Of a DNA stretch of 64,000 nucleotides, positions 1 to 8,870 are shown piece by piece. This DNA comes from Janthinobacterium silvisoli (GTDB lineage: Bacteria; Pseudomonadota; Gammaproteobacteria; Burkholderiales; Burkholderiaceae_D), in contig NZ_JACHCL010000002.1 of assembly GCF_014200725.1 (NCBI RefSeq), positions 558,001-622,000 on the forward strand, read 5' to 3'. The stretch's first letter is position 1. Each line of letters begins with the position of its first letter. The notes beneath the pieces are model-generated. The model made no database searches. It had not been told where the DNA came from and saw only the letters and a list, made by a program, of their open reading frames with translations. A program made the position numbers and the translations under genes.

Positions 1-480
1 GAACTGGCCATTCAGGTTGGTGGCCGTCACGGAAGTCACAAAAAAGTTTTTCGCGTTGTTGACGGTAGCCGGCGCTGTCATGCCGCTGATGCGCACCACG
101 CTGCCGGCGCGGAAGCCGTCGGCCAGCCAGGAGCCGGCGCTGCGGGTCAGGCCGGTAGCACCAGCGGCGATGGTAGTTTGCGCGGCGGTGACGCCGCCCG
201 CCGTGAAGTCGCGGCGCAGCAGCGCAGCCATCAGCGGTGCGTAGGTGCCGCAAGCCGCTTCGGCCTTGATCGCGCCCGAGGTACGGAAATTGCCCAGGCG
301 GGTATCGCCCTGCTGCTGGCTGGCGTCGATTTCAGCGCTCGCATATTTGTCTGCTTCGGTGTCGAAGGTGGCCGTGACGCGGGGGTAAATCTGGCCGCCG
401 CCGGCAGCGGCTTTGCTGCCTTCTGCTGCCTGTTTGCTGATAACGATCAAGCTGTCAATGCCGTTTGCTGTCGATGCCAT
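1..480 (-). CDS. Phage tail tube protein, C-terminus beyond window
   Basis: The frame is open from an ATG at 480 to the window edge, 160 codons without a stop. The N-terminal half (SAEIDASQQQGDTRLGNFR, then a segment reading GAIKAEAACGTYAPLMAALL) resembles the lambda-like tail tube family of siphophages (Phage_tube_2 type), whose subunits stack into the hollow tube of a flexible tail. AAAGG lies 7-8 bases before the ATG. It reads leftwards, away from the regulators at 0.8-2.7 kb, and two terminators stand directly in front of it. The C-terminus is outside the window. The tail assignment rests on pattern recognition only; another virion structural protein is possible. Confidence 0.75.
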   Translation of the reverse strand, partial: MASTANGIDSLIVISKQAAEGSKAAAGGGQIYPRVTATFDTEADKYASAEIDASQQQGDTRLGNFRTSGAIKAEAACGTYAPLMAALLRRDFTAGGVTAAQTTIAAGATGLTRSAGSWLADGFRAGSVVRISGMTAPATVNNAKNFFVTSVTATNLNGQF

Positions 481-502
481 AGGTAGTGCCTTTCATGGGA
501 TG

Positions 503-525
503 AAAAAAAGACCGCCGGGGCGGTC
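503..525 (-). terminator. Intrinsic terminator just before the tail gene
   Basis: On the minus strand GACCGCC and GGCGGTC (510-525) form a 7-bp GC stem with a 2-base loop, followed by seven T (509-503). It sits about 23 bases upstream of the tail tube start, so transcription entering from the right would end here unless antiterminated. Confidence 0.85.
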
Positions 526-550
526 TTGGGGTGGAACTGCAAAAGTGAAG

Positions 551-589
551 GAGAAAAGAAAAAGCCCGCGCACGGTGAGGTGGCGGGCT
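551..589 (-). terminator. Second intrinsic terminator before the tail gene
   Basis: On the minus strand AGCCCGC (589-583) pairs with GCGGGCT (569-563) and is followed by TTTTTCTTTTC. It is in tandem with the terminator at 503-525. Two terminators in a row between an antiterminator-like gene and a structural gene is the arrangement of Q-controlled late operons. Confidence 0.75.
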
Positions 590-799
590 GGTGTCTGGTT
601 CCAGGGCGTGCGAAAACCCTGTGGGACTATTTGCTGAATCAGGTTCTCTTATCGGTGTCGCGCCGGAAGCACGTCTATTACGAGTGGAGAAGCATGTGGT
701 GTTGCGTTGCGAATGTGCTGCTGTGTTTAAGTTATTGCGTTATCGAGGCTCCATTATGGGACTGTTTTTTTCCTGTCACGGCATATTGCAAAAACTTTT
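590..799. other. Non-coding gap between Q-like gene and tail operon
   Basis: I see no convincing gene here. A late promoter for the tail operon would be expected on the minus strand. The best candidate is CATAAT at 758-753 with GTGACA at 779-774, spacer 15, which is weak. The heptamer TGGGACT occurs at 622-628 and 757-763, and again at 834-840 inside the neighbouring gene; its meaning is unknown. Confidence 0.3.
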
Positions 800-1333
800 T
801 CAGCGTCCCAGCCGGCGCATGGCGCGGGCGCCGTGGGACTGGAAAATACTTTCCAGTTCGCTGACCATATCCTTGATGCGCTCCAGTTCAAAACCGCCGG
901 AGCAGCTGATAACTGCCTCGCCGCTGCCACTACAAGCCTTGCAAATGCCGTGCACGCCAGTTGCTTCGACGCCGGTGCCACGGCAAGCCTTGCATTTGCT
1001 GTCCAGCCAGTGCGCCAGCGAGGCTTCGGCCACGCGGCGGTACAGGGTGTTGGCTGCCTGAGCATCCCAGGCCGTATTGGCCTTGACCCAGCGCCGCGCA
1101 CGGCCTTTTTCGCTGACGGCTGCGGTCCAGGTGCGCAGCAGCTGCGCCAGGTTGGCGGCATTGCCTTCGAACAGACGGCTGATGCTGCCATCCGCATATT
1201 TCACGCGGCACAGCAAGGCGCCCATGTCGCCAGCCAGCGCCGCGGCCGCGATCACGTCCAGGCTGTGGTGGTGGGCATCGCCGCGCAGATTCTGCGATGA
1301 CAGCGATGCGATGTAGTGTTCAGCAAACCCCAT
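800..1333 (-). CDS. Phage antiterminator Q-like protein with zinc finger
   Basis: The product is 177 aa. It carries two CxxCxGxG motifs (CKACRGTG and CKACSGSG) about 11 residues apart, the DnaJ-type zinc finger also seen in phage 82-type Q proteins and in a prophage protein family related to Q. Q proteins bind DNA at the late promoter and let RNA polymerase pass terminators. The start at 1333 is chosen because CGAGGAG lies 5-6 bases upstream; the frame stays open further up without a good ribosome site. It lies downstream of the winged-helix gene and upstream of two terminators and the tail gene, which fits. The Q role is inferred; a general zinc-finger phage protein is the alternative. Confidence 0.6.
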   Translation of the reverse strand: MGFAEHYIASLSSQNLRGDAHHHSLDVIAAAALAGDMGALLCRVKYADGSISRLFEGNAANLAQLLRTWTAAVSEKGRARRWVKANTAWDAQAANTLYRRVAEASLAHWLDSKCKACRGTGVEATGVHGICKACSGSGEAVISCSGGFELERIKDMVSELESIFQSHGARAMRRLGR

Positions 1334-1361
1334 GATTTCTCCTCGTTGATTCTTTATTCTG

Positions 1362-1790
1362 TTACTGCCGGTTGTGCTTGCGCGCCGGCCCGAACAGCGC
1401 TTCCACCAGCGGATCACGACCTGCTGCACCGTGTGTCCAGCTTGATGTGTGGCGCACCTGGGGTGGCAGTTCAGCCCAGCCGTCGCCTTCGTCGTCGAGC
1501 GCGCCCGGCCCATACAATGCGGGCCGCTGGCGCCCAGGTTCGGTGCAATGGCGCTGCGCCAGATGGATCATGCCGCTGCCGCACATATGGCGCAGGTAGC
1601 GGCTCATGGTGCCCGCGTCCAATCCCAATAAACTGGCCAGCTGGGCGGCGCTGGCCTGGCCGTGTTCGGCGATGTATTGCACGATGCGGGCGATATGCAG
1701 CTGCGATTTCTTGCTGCGCCCCTTCAATTCACGTGGCCCCTGCGGCGCCGCCCGCCCCCGCGCTCCCTGACTGTTACTCGTAATCAACAT
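1362..1790 (-). CDS. Winged-helix DNA-binding protein, phage regulator
   Basis: This is a 142-aa basic protein. The central part (AAQLASLLGLDAGTMSRYLR and following residues) reads as a helix-turn-helix with wing, similar to MarR/GntR-type domains. The flanks are rich in Arg, Gly and Pro and probably disordered. The start at 1790 has GGGGAGG 7-8 bases upstream. It is divergent from the S24 repressor and shares the operator region 1791-1941 with it, the place a Cro-like or activator gene would occupy. It is followed after 28 bases by the Q-like gene, probably in one transcript. Whether it activates or represses cannot be told from the sequence. Confidence 0.65.
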   Translation of the reverse strand: MLITSNSQGARGRAAPQGPRELKGRSKKSQLHIARIVQYIAEHGQASAAQLASLLGLDAGTMSRYLRHMCGSGMIHLAQRHCTEPGRQRPALYGPGALDDEGDGWAELPPQVRHTSSWTHGAAGRDPLVEALFGPARKHNRQ

Positions 1791-1862
1791 GCTAGACCTC
1801 CCCCTTGTACTTGCCCGGCGTAAGACGCTGTTGTGCGAATTTGCGGCAGGCAACAAGTAGAC

Positions 1863-1922
1863 TTTATCAATCGCTAATGTTAAAGTCAAGCATTTGGTAA
1901 TTTATCAAACGGTAAATTTAAG
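1863..1922. promoter_or_regulatory. Repeated operator between divergent phage regulators
   Basis: Two related 22-base sites start with TTTATCAA at 1863 and 1901, exactly 38 bases apart, and share CG-TAA in the next positions. The second contains the imperfect palindrome TTTATC-AAAC-GGTAAA (1901-1916). The related sequence TTTGGTAA lies between them at 1893-1900. GACTTTA (1860-1866) and TAAAGTC (1881-1887) frame the first site. This is the layout of a CI/LexA-type repressor operator controlling both promoters. Confidence 0.6.
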
Positions 1923-1941
1923 GTCTAATATGGAGATGAAT

Positions 1942-2664
1942 ATGTATCAATACAGACGCGATCGCCTCCTGATGCTGATCGGGGAACGCTACGACAACAC
2001 GCGCAAGAAAATTTCCGACGCCAGCGGCTGGAGCGAGGCACGCATTTCGCAAATCCTCTCGCCCACTTATCGCGACGGACGCGCCTTCAGCGAAAAGATC
2101 GCCCGCAAGCTGGAGGCAGACCTGCAGCTAGCCAGCATGTACTTCGACCAGGGCGCCGCGCCCGACCAGGAAACCCTGGCGGCGCGTGCGCTGGCCGGTG
2201 GACAAGCGGTGGTGGTGGCTGGCGGAACGGATGAGGAAGACGAACGGTTTTACGCCATCCGCAAGGTGAAATTGCGCCTGTCGGCCGGCATCACGGGTTT
2301 TGCAATCGAGCCGGAAACGCATGACGGCAGCACCATCAGCGTGCCGCGCGGCTGGGTCGAACGCAATGGCTACCACCCGGACAAACTGGTAGCCATCAAG
2401 GTCAAGGGCGAGAGCATGGAACCGGCCCTGTACGAAGACGATGTGGTGATCATCAACACGGCCGACAACCGGCCTGTCGATGGCGTTGTGTTTGCCGTCA
2501 ACTATGAAGGCGAACCCGTGGTCAAGCGACTGGCGCGCGATATCGGTGAGTGGTGGCTGACCTCGGACAATCCCGACCAGCGCAAATACCACCGCAAGAT
2601 GTGCCGTGGCAATGAGTGTCTGATCGTTGGCCGGGTCGTGCGCAAGGAAAGCGAACGCATATAA
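1942..2664 (+). CDS. LexA/CI-like phage repressor, S24 peptidase family
   Basis: The product is 240 aa from the ATG at 1942, which has GGAG 6 bases upstream; ATG codons at 1930 and 1936 are also possible. The N-terminus is a helix-turn-helix region (KKISDASGWSEARISQIL). The C-terminus is an S24 self-cleaving peptidase with the nucleophile in KGESMEP and the lysine in EPVVKRL, and an Ala-Gly bond in LSAGITG that could be the cleavage site. Such repressors fall apart when RecA is activated by DNA damage and so induce phage or tailocin genes. It is divergent from the winged-helix/Q/tail genes and is the last phage-type gene on this side. Confidence 0.9.
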   Translation: MYQYRRDRLLMLIGERYDNTRKKISDASGWSEARISQILSPTYRDGRAFSEKIARKLEADLQLASMYFDQGAAPDQETLAARALAGGQAVVVAGGTDEEDERFYAIRKVKLRLSAGITGFAIEPETHDGSTISVPRGWVERNGYHPDKLVAIKVKGESMEPALYEDDVVIINTADNRPVDGVVFAVNYEGEPVVKRLARDIGEWWLTSDNPDQRKYHRKMCRGNECLIVGRVVRKESERI

Positions 2665-2693
2665 AAACGGAGTTCATCGTTCGATAAACTCCG
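2663..2693 (-). terminator. Terminator of the prp operon
   Basis: CGGAGTT (2668-2674) and AACTCCG (2687-2693) form a stem whose loop holds a further ATCG/CGAT pairing. On the minus strand it is followed by five T (2667-2663). It lies 22 bases beyond the prpF stop and also just after the repressor stop, so it may serve both. Confidence 0.75.
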
Positions 2694-2715
2694 CTAAAGT
2701 ACTTACTCGTCTGCT

Positions 2716-3906
2716 CTACAAGACGTCTCCTGGTATGCGCACCATACCTTCCATCAGCACGCGCGCGCTGCGGCTCATGATGGCTTTCGTCACGCTCCAG
2801 TTTCCATCGACCTGTGCCGCTTCCGCGCCCACCATCAAGGTGCCGGACGGATGGCCGAAGCGCACACTATTGCGCTCACCGCCGCCCGCGGCCAGATTCA
2901 CCAGCGTGCCAGGGATGGCAGCTGCCGTGCCGATGGCCACTGCCGCAGTACCCATCATGGCGTGGTGCAGCTTACCCATCGACATGGCGCGCACCAGCAA
3001 GTCGATATCGCCCGCCGCTACCGGCTTGCCGCTGGACGACACATAACTGGCCGGCCTGGCGACGAAAGCCACCTTCGGCGTATGCTGGCGCGTGGCTGCC
3101 TGTTCCAGATTGGTGATCAAGCCCATGCGCAGAGCGCCGTGCGCGCGTATGGTTTCAAAACGGGCCAGCGCCTGCGGGTCGCCATTGATGGCGTCCTGCA
3201 GCTCCGTACCCGTATAGCCTATGGCATCGGCATCGACAAAGATGGTGGGAATGCCGGCATTGATCATCGTGACTTTCAAAGTGCCTATGCCGGGCACTTC
3301 CAGCTGATCGACCAGATTCCCGGTCGGGAACATGGAGCCACCTGCGCCCTCTTCTTCAGCAGCTGGGTCAAGAAATTCCAGTTTGACTTCGGCGGCCGGA
3401 AAGGTCACGCCATCGAGTTCAAAGTCACCCGTTTCCTGCACTTCGCCATTCGTGATGGGCACGTGGGCAATGATGGTCTTGCCGATATTGGCTTGCCAGA
3501 CGCGTACCGTGGCCACGCCATTGTGCGGAATGCGCTCGGGCGCTACCAGGCCACCGCTGATCGCAAACGAGCCGACGGCCGCCGACAGGTTGCCGCAATT
3601 GCCGCTCCAGTCGACAAAGGGCTTGTCAATTGAGACCTGGCCGAACAGGTAATCGACATCGTGGCCAGGCCGGCTGCTTTTGGACAGGATCACCGTCTTG
3701 CTGGTGCTGGAGGTGGCGGCGCCCATGCCGTCGATCTGCTTGCCATACGGGTCGGGACTGCCGATCACGCGCAGCAGCAGTGCATCGCGCGCCGCACCGG
3801 GCACTTGCGCACTGGCCGGCAAATCCTGCAGACGAAAGAAGACGCCCTTGCTGGTGCCGCCACGCATATAGGTGGCGGGAATTTTGATTTGGGGTTGGTG
3901 GGTCAT
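2716..3906 (-). CDS. prpF: PrpF, aconitate isomerase-like partner of AcnD
   Basis: The product is 396 aa, the usual PrpF length. PrpF has a diaminopimelate-epimerase fold and isomerises the cis/trans 2-methylaconitate made by AcnD so that aconitase can hydrate it. The N-terminal motif (YMRGGTSKGVFF) and the cysteine motif SGNCGN are typical of the family; the cysteine sits at the active site in characterised members. Start 3906 is chosen by family alignment (MTHQPQIKIPATYMRGG); a weak GGAA precedes it. It is the last gene of prpB-prpC-acnD-prpF and is separated from acnD by a 96-bp gap holding a repeat element. Role is cytoplasmic propionate catabolism. Confidence 0.95.
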   Translation of the reverse strand: MTHQPQIKIPATYMRGGTSKGVFFRLQDLPASAQVPGAARDALLLRVIGSPDPYGKQIDGMGAATSSTSKTVILSKSSRPGHDVDYLFGQVSIDKPFVDWSGNCGNLSAAVGSFAISGGLVAPERIPHNGVATVRVWQANIGKTIIAHVPITNGEVQETGDFELDGVTFPAAEVKLEFLDPAAEEEGAGGSMFPTGNLVDQLEVPGIGTLKVTMINAGIPTIFVDADAIGYTGTELQDAINGDPQALARFETIRAHGALRMGLITNLEQAATRQHTPKVAFVARPASYVSSSGKPVAAGDIDLLVRAMSMGKLHHAMMGTAAVAIGTAAAIPGTLVNLAAGGGERNSVRFGHPSGTLMVGAEAAQVDGNWSVTKAIMSRSARVLMEGMVRIPGDVL

Positions 3907-3971
3907 GTTAGGTTCCGCAGAGGTTCTTTGCCTGCACTGCGAGGACGGTAGCATCCCCGCAGCAGAAAGCT

Positions 3972-3998
3972 GGGGTCAGACCCGGCGGATCTGACCCC
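3972..3998. repeat. GGGGTCAGACCC-type inverted repeat, copy 1
   Basis: A 27-base inverted repeat with arms GGGGTCAGA and TCTGACCCC around CCCGGCGGA. A near-identical copy lies at 34527-34553, including the AAAGCT just before it. It sits between acnD and prpF, inside an operon. I recall such elements as abundant in Oxalobacteraceae genomes; their count here cannot be checked. Confidence 0.85.
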
Positions 3999-4002
3999 TG
4001 GT

Positions 4003-6597
4003 TTACGCTGCCTTGGCCGACTCAAGGAAATCTTGAGCGAAGCGCTGCAAGACGCCACCGGCCTCGTAGATCGACACTTCTTCCGCCGTATCCAGGCGGC
4101 AGGTGACGGGCACTTCGACTGTCTCGCCGTTCTTGCGATGGATGACCAGCGTCAGGGTGGAGCGCGGTGTGCGCTCGCCCAACACGTCGTAGGTTTCACT
4201 ACCATCCAGGTCCAGGGTCTTGCGGTTCACACCCGGCAAAAACTCGAGTGGCAAGACACCCATGCCCACCAGGTTGGTGCGGTGGATACGCTCGAACCCT
4301 TCGGCCACGATCGCTTCCACGCCAGCCAGGCGCACGCCCTTGGCCGCCCAATCGCGTGAAGAACCCTGACCGTAGTCAGCGCCAGCGATGATGATCAGGG
4401 GCTGCTTGCGCTCCATATAGACCTCGATGGCTTCCCACATGCGCGAGATTTTGCCTTCCGGCTCGATACGCGTCAGCGAACCCGCTTTCACCTTGCCGTC
4501 TTCGATCACCATTTCATTTTTCAGGGTCGGATTGGCGAAAGTGGCGCGCTGCGCCGTCAAATGGTCGCCACGGTGGGTGGCGTAGGAATTGAAGTCCTCC
4601 TCGGGCAAACCCATTTTGGCCAGGTATTCACCGGCTGCGCTATCGAGCATAATCGCGTTCGAAGGCGACAGATGGTCGGTGGTGATATTGTCGCCCAGGA
4701 CAGCCAAAGGACGCATGCCTTTCAAGGGGCGCGCGCCAGCCAGCGCGCCTTCCCAGTATGGCGGCCGGCGGATATAGGTCGTTTGCGGGCGCCAGTCGTA
4801 CAGCGGGCTGACCTTGATACCATCGTCCTGCTGCGCGGCGAACATGGGGATATACACCTTGCGGTACTGCTCCGGCTTGACGCTGGACGCAACGATGGCG
4901 TCGATTTCTTCGTCGGACGGCCAGATATCCTTGAGCAGGATAGGCTTGCCGTAAGGGTCGTGGCCCAGCATGTCTTTTTCGATATCGAAGCGGATGGTGC
5001 CCGCGATCGCATACGCGACCACCAGCGGCGGCGAGGCGAGGAAAGCCTGCTTCGCATACGGGTGGATGCGGCCATCGAAGTTGCGGTTGCCCGACAAGAC
5101 CGCCGTAGCGTACAGGTCGCGCGACACCACTTCGTCCTGGATCACCGGGTCGAGCGCGCCCGACATGCCGTTGCACGAAGTGCAGGCGAAAGCGACGACG
5201 CCAAAGCCCAGTGTTTCGAGCTCCGGCATCAGACCAGCTTCCTGCAGATACAGTTCCACCGTTTTCGAGCCTGGCGCCAGGGATGATTTCACCCACGGTT
5301 TGCGCGTCAAACCCAGGCGGTTTGCGTTGCGGGCGATCAGGCCGGCCGCGATCATATTGCGCGGATTGTTCGTGTTGGTGCAGCTGGTAATGGCGGCGAT
5401 GATGACGGCGCCGTCCGGCATCTTGCCCGGCTCGTTTTCCACCACACCCGAAATGCCGCGCGCGGCCAGTTCCGAGGTCGGCACGCGGTTGTGCGGGTTC
5501 GACGGGCCGGCGATATTGCGCACCACGGATGACAGGTCGAAGCTCAAGACGCGCTCGTACTCGGCGTCTTTCAGGCTGTCGGCCCACAAGCCTGTTTCTT
5601 TCGCATACAGTTCGACCAGTTTTACCAGTTCATCATCGCGGCCCGTCAGTTTCAGATACTTGATGGTTTGCTCGTCGATGTAAAACATGGCGGCCGTGGC
5701 GCCAAATTCCGGCGCCATATTGGAAATCGTCGCGCGGTCGCCCAGGGTCAGGTGCGAAGCGCCCTCGCCAAAGAATTCCAGGTAGGACGAGACGACTTTC
5801 TGCTTGCGCAAAAATTCCGTCAGCGCCAGCACCGTGTCGGTCGCCGTAATGCCAGGCTGCGGCTTACCGGTCAGCTTGACGCCAATAATGTCGGGCAAAC
5901 GCATCCACGAGGCGCGGCCCAGCATCACGCTTTCCGCTTCCAGGCCGCCCACGCCGATGGCGATCACGCCCAGCGCATCGACCATCGGCGTATGCGAATC
6001 GGTGCCAACCAAAGTGTCTGGATAAGCCACGCCATTTTGCACCTGAATCACGGGCGACATGCGCTCAAGATTGATCTGGTGCAGGATGCCGTTCCCCGGC
6101 GGGATCACGTCAACGTTTTTAAACGCTTTCTTGGTCCAGTCGATGAAGTCGAAGCGGTCTTCGTTGCGGCGGTCTTCGATAGCGCGGTTCTTGGCAAAGG
6201 CGTCGGGGTCGAAACCGCCGCATTCGACGGCCAGCGAATGGTCGACCACCAGCTGCGTCGGCACGACGGGATTGACCAGGGCCGGATCACCGCCCTGGGC
6301 TGCAATAGCGTCGCGCAAGCCGGCAAGGTCGACCAGGGCCGTCTGGCCCAGGATGTCGTGGCAGACCACGCGGGCCGGGAACCATGGGAAATCGAGGTCG
6401 CGGCGGCGTTCGATGAACTGGCTCAGCGAGGCGTTCAAGGTCGCAGGATCGCAGCGGCGCACCAGGTTTTCAGCCAGCACGCGCGAGGTGTAGGGCAAGG
6501 TGGCGTAGGCGCCTGGCTGGATGGCATCGACCGCGGCACGCGTGTCGAAGTAGTCTAGCTGGGTGCCCGGCAAAGGTTTGCGGTGCAAGGTGTTCAT
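4003..6597 (-). CDS. acnD: AcnD, Fe/S-dependent 2-methylcitrate dehydratase
   Basis: The product is 864 aa of the aconitase superfamily. It dehydrates 2-methylcitrate to 2-methylaconitate and needs PrpF to be productive, replacing PrpD. The cysteines for the 4Fe-4S cluster are seen in SCTNTNNP and in ACTSCNG. The start MNTLHRKPLPGTQLDYFD at 6597 matches the family N-terminus. An in-frame ATG at 6612, which overlaps the prpC stop as TAATG, is an alternative and would couple translation. It is third gene of the prp operon. Confidence 0.95.
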   Translation of the reverse strand: MNTLHRKPLPGTQLDYFDTRAAVDAIQPGAYATLPYTSRVLAENLVRRCDPATLNASLSQFIERRRDLDFPWFPARVVCHDILGQTALVDLAGLRDAIAAQGGDPALVNPVVPTQLVVDHSLAVECGGFDPDAFAKNRAIEDRRNEDRFDFIDWTKKAFKNVDVIPPGNGILHQINLERMSPVIQVQNGVAYPDTLVGTDSHTPMVDALGVIAIGVGGLEAESVMLGRASWMRLPDIIGVKLTGKPQPGITATDTVLALTEFLRKQKVVSSYLEFFGEGASHLTLGDRATISNMAPEFGATAAMFYIDEQTIKYLKLTGRDDELVKLVELYAKETGLWADSLKDAEYERVLSFDLSSVVRNIAGPSNPHNRVPTSELAARGISGVVENEPGKMPDGAVIIAAITSCTNTNNPRNMIAAGLIARNANRLGLTRKPWVKSSLAPGSKTVELYLQEAGLMPELETLGFGVVAFACTSCNGMSGALDPVIQDEVVSRDLYATAVLSGNRNFDGRIHPYAKQAFLASPPLVVAYAIAGTIRFDIEKDMLGHDPYGKPILLKDIWPSDEEIDAIVASSVKPEQYRKVYIPMFAAQQDDGIKVSPLYDWRPQTTYIRRPPYWEGALAGARPLKGMRPLAVLGDNITTDHLSPSNAIMLDSAAGEYLAKMGLPEEDFNSYATHRGDHLTAQRATFANPTLKNEMVIEDGKVKAGSLTRIEPEGKISRMWEAIEVYMERKQPLIIIAGADYGQGSSRDWAAKGVRLAGVEAIVAEGFERIHRTNLVGMGVLPLEFLPGVNRKTLDLDGSETYDVLGERTPRSTLTLVIHRKNGETVEVPVTCRLDTAEEVSIYEAGGVLQRFAQDFLESAKAA

Positions 6598-6611
6598 GAT
6601 GTTGATGCCCA

Positions 6612-7766
6612 TTATTTGCGGTCTTTGATCGGTACGAATGCCAGGTCTTCAGGACCGACATAATTGGCGCTCGGGCGGATGATCTTGTTGTCGATGCGCT
6701 GCTCGATGATGTGGGCGGCCCAGCCCGAAGTGCGCGAAATGACGAACAGCGGCGTAAACATCGCCGTCGGCACGCCCATCATGTGGTACGAAACGGCCGA
6801 GAACCAGTCCAGGTTCGGGAACATATTCTTGATTTCCCACATCACCGATTCCAGGCGCTCGGCGATGTCGAACATCTTGGTGGAACCAGCTTCCAGCGAC
6901 AGATTGCGCGCCACTTCCTTGATGACTTTATTGCGCGGATCGGAGATCGTGTACACAGGGTGGCCGAAACCGATCACCACTTCCTTGTTGGCGACGCGCT
7001 CGCGGATGTCCGCTTCTGCTTCGTCAGCGTTGTCATAGCGTTTTTGAATATCCAGCGCCACTTCGTTTGCGCCGCCGTGTTTCGGACCGCGCAAGGCGCC
7101 GATAGCGCCCGTGATGGCCGAATGAATGTCAGAACCCGTGCCGGCGATTACGCGGCTGGTAAAGGTGGAGGCATTGAATTCGTGTTCCGCGTACAGGATC
7201 AAGGACGTGTGCATGGCTTTTTCCCACGATGCCGACGGCTTTACACCATGCAGCAGGTGCAGGAAATGGCCGCCGATCGAGTCGTCGTCCGTTTCTACTT
7301 CGATGCGCTTGCCGTTATGGCTGTAGTGGTACCAGTACAGCAGCATGGAGCCGAACGACGCCATCAGGCGGTCGGCGATATCGCGCGCACCCGGTGCATT
7401 ATGGTCGTCCTTTTCAGGCAGGGTGCAGCCCAAAACCGACACGCCGGTGCGCATCACGTCCATCGGATGGGCGCCAGCCGGCAAGGCTTCCAGCGCCTGT
7501 TTGACGGCCGACGGCAAGCCGCGCAAGGATTTCAGCTTGGCTTTGTAGCCTTTCAGTTCAGCGGCGGTCGGCAGCTTGCCATGCACCAGCAGGTAGGCGA
7601 TTTCTTCGAACTCGCAGCTGTCGGCCACGTCCAGGATATCGTAGCCGCGGTAATGCAAATCGTTGCCGGTCTTGCCTACCGAGCACAGGGCCGTGTTACC
7701 GGCGGTGACGCCGGACAGGGCGACGGATTTTTTAGGCTTGAAAGTGGCGGCTTGTGGTGCGGTCAT
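6612..7766 (-). CDS. prpC: PrpC, 2-methylcitrate synthase
   Basis: The product is 384 aa of the citrate synthase family and condenses propionyl-CoA with oxaloacetate. Family signatures include the stretch with [10 protein letters not shown], the catalytic-His region GPKHGGAN, and GFGHPVY. Length and N-terminus ([21 protein letters not shown]) match PrpC rather than GltA. The start at 7766 has GGAGAAG 4-5 bases upstream; the frame is open further but lacks a ribosome site. It lies 25 bases downstream of prpB and touches acnD. Confidence 0.96.
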   Translation of the reverse strand: MTAPQAATFKPKKSVALSGVTAGNTALCSVGKTGNDLHYRGYDILDVADSCEFEEIAYLLVHGKLPTAAELKGYKAKLKSLRGLPSAVKQALEALPAGAHPMDVMRTGVSVLGCTLPEKDDHNAPGARDIADRLMASFGSMLLYWYHYSHNGKRIEVETDDDSIGGHFLHLLHGVKPSASWEKAMHTSLILYAEHEFNASTFTSRVIAGTGSDIHSAITGAIGALRGPKHGGANEVALDIQKRYDNADEAEADIRERVANKEVVIGFGHPVYTISDPRNKVIKEVARNLSLEAGSTKMFDIAERLESVMWEIKNMFPNLDWFSAVSYHMMGVPTAMFTPLFVISRTSGWAAHIIEQRIDNKIIRPSANYVGPEDLAFVPIKDRK

Positions 7767-7791
7767 AGTCTTCTCCAAAATATAGTAATGA

Positions 7792-8679
7792 TTACTTTTT
7801 CTGCGCAGCGAATAATGCGTCCAGCTTTTGCTCGAATTCGTGGTAATTGATCGACTCATACAGCTCCATGCGCGTCTGCATGGTATCGAGCACGTTCTTT
7901 TGCGTGCCGTCGCGGCGCAGCGAGGTGTAGACGTTTTCGGCCGCCTTGTTCATGGCGCGGAAGGCCGACAAAGGATACAAGGCCAGGCCCACGTGGGCGC
8001 TGCGCAGTTCGTCCAGCGTGAACAGCGGCGTGGCGCCGAATTCGGTGATATTGGCCAAAATCGGCACGTTGACAGCCTTGGCGAAGGTGGCGTACATATC
8101 GAGATCGGTGATCGCTTCCGGGAAGATCATGTCGGCGCCCGCTTCGACGCAGGCGACGGCGCGTTCCAGCGCGGCATCGAGGCCATCGACGGCCAGCGCA
8201 TCGGTGCGCGCCATGATGACGAAGTTCGGGTCGGTGCGCGCATCGACGGCGGCCTTGATACGGTCGACCATTTCTTCCTTGCTCACGATTTCCTTGCCCG
8301 GGCGATGACCGCAGCGCTTGGCGCCCACCTGGTCTTCGATATGCAGGGCGGCCGCGCCGAACTTGATCATCGATTTCACCGTGCGCGCCACGTTGAAGGC
8401 GGACGAACCGAAGCCCGTGTCGGCGTCGACCAGCAGCGGCAAGTCGCATACGTCGGTAATGCGGCGGATATCGGTCAGCACGTCATCCAGGCTGGAAATG
8501 CCCAGGTCGGGCAAGCCCAGCGAGCCGGCCGCGACGCCGCCACCGGACAGATAAATGGCCTTGAAGCCGGCGCGCTTGGCCAGCAAGGCGTGGTTGGCGT
8601 TGATGGCGCCGACCACTTGCAACGGGGATTCTTCCTGGACGGCCTTGCGGAACGCTGCACCTGCGGAGTATAGACTCAT
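7792..8679 (-). CDS. prpB: PrpB, 2-methylisocitrate lyase
   Basis: The product is 295 aa of the isocitrate lyase/PEP mutase superfamily. It cleaves 2-methylisocitrate to pyruvate and succinate, the last step of the cycle. Visible motifs are the metal-binding region DADTGFG and the catalytic loop [15 protein letters not shown] lies 6-7 bases upstream of the ATG. It is the promoter-proximal gene of the prp operon, with a sigma-54 promoter about 60 bases upstream. Confidence 0.97.
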   Translation of the reverse strand: MSLYSAGAAFRKAVQEESPLQVVGAINANHALLAKRAGFKAIYLSGGGVAAGSLGLPDLGISSLDDVLTDIRRITDVCDLPLLVDADTGFGSSAFNVARTVKSMIKFGAAALHIEDQVGAKRCGHRPGKEIVSKEEMVDRIKAAVDARTDPNFVIMARTDALAVDGLDAALERAVACVEAGADMIFPEAITDLDMYATFAKAVNVPILANITEFGATPLFTLDELRSAHVGLALYPLSAFRAMNKAAENVYTSLRRDGTQKNVLDTMQTRMELYESINYHEFEQKLDALFAAQKK

Positions 8680-8733
8680 GTGTTCACCTATGGAATGTCG
8701 AATGTTTCATGGACTTGCTATGTGGCATAGTAG

Positions 8734-8749
8734 TGCAATTGCCGTGCCA
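8734..8749 (-). promoter_or_regulatory. Sigma-54 promoter of the prp operon
   Basis: The minus strand reads TGGCACGGCAATTGCA, a full match to the -24/-12 consensus TGGCACG-N4-TTGCW with GG and GC ten bases apart. The expected transcript start is near 8723, giving a leader of about 45 bases before prpB. This points to control by the enhancer-binding protein PrpR. Confidence 0.9.
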
Positions 8750-8870
8750 GCCACTTGACCGATCACTACGCAAGTAATGTCACAGAGGGAGAATAGCGCC
8801 AGCACGCACAAATACAAGGGATAGAGGCGAGATAAGTGCACACGGGCGATGTGACAATTCCATCGTCATG

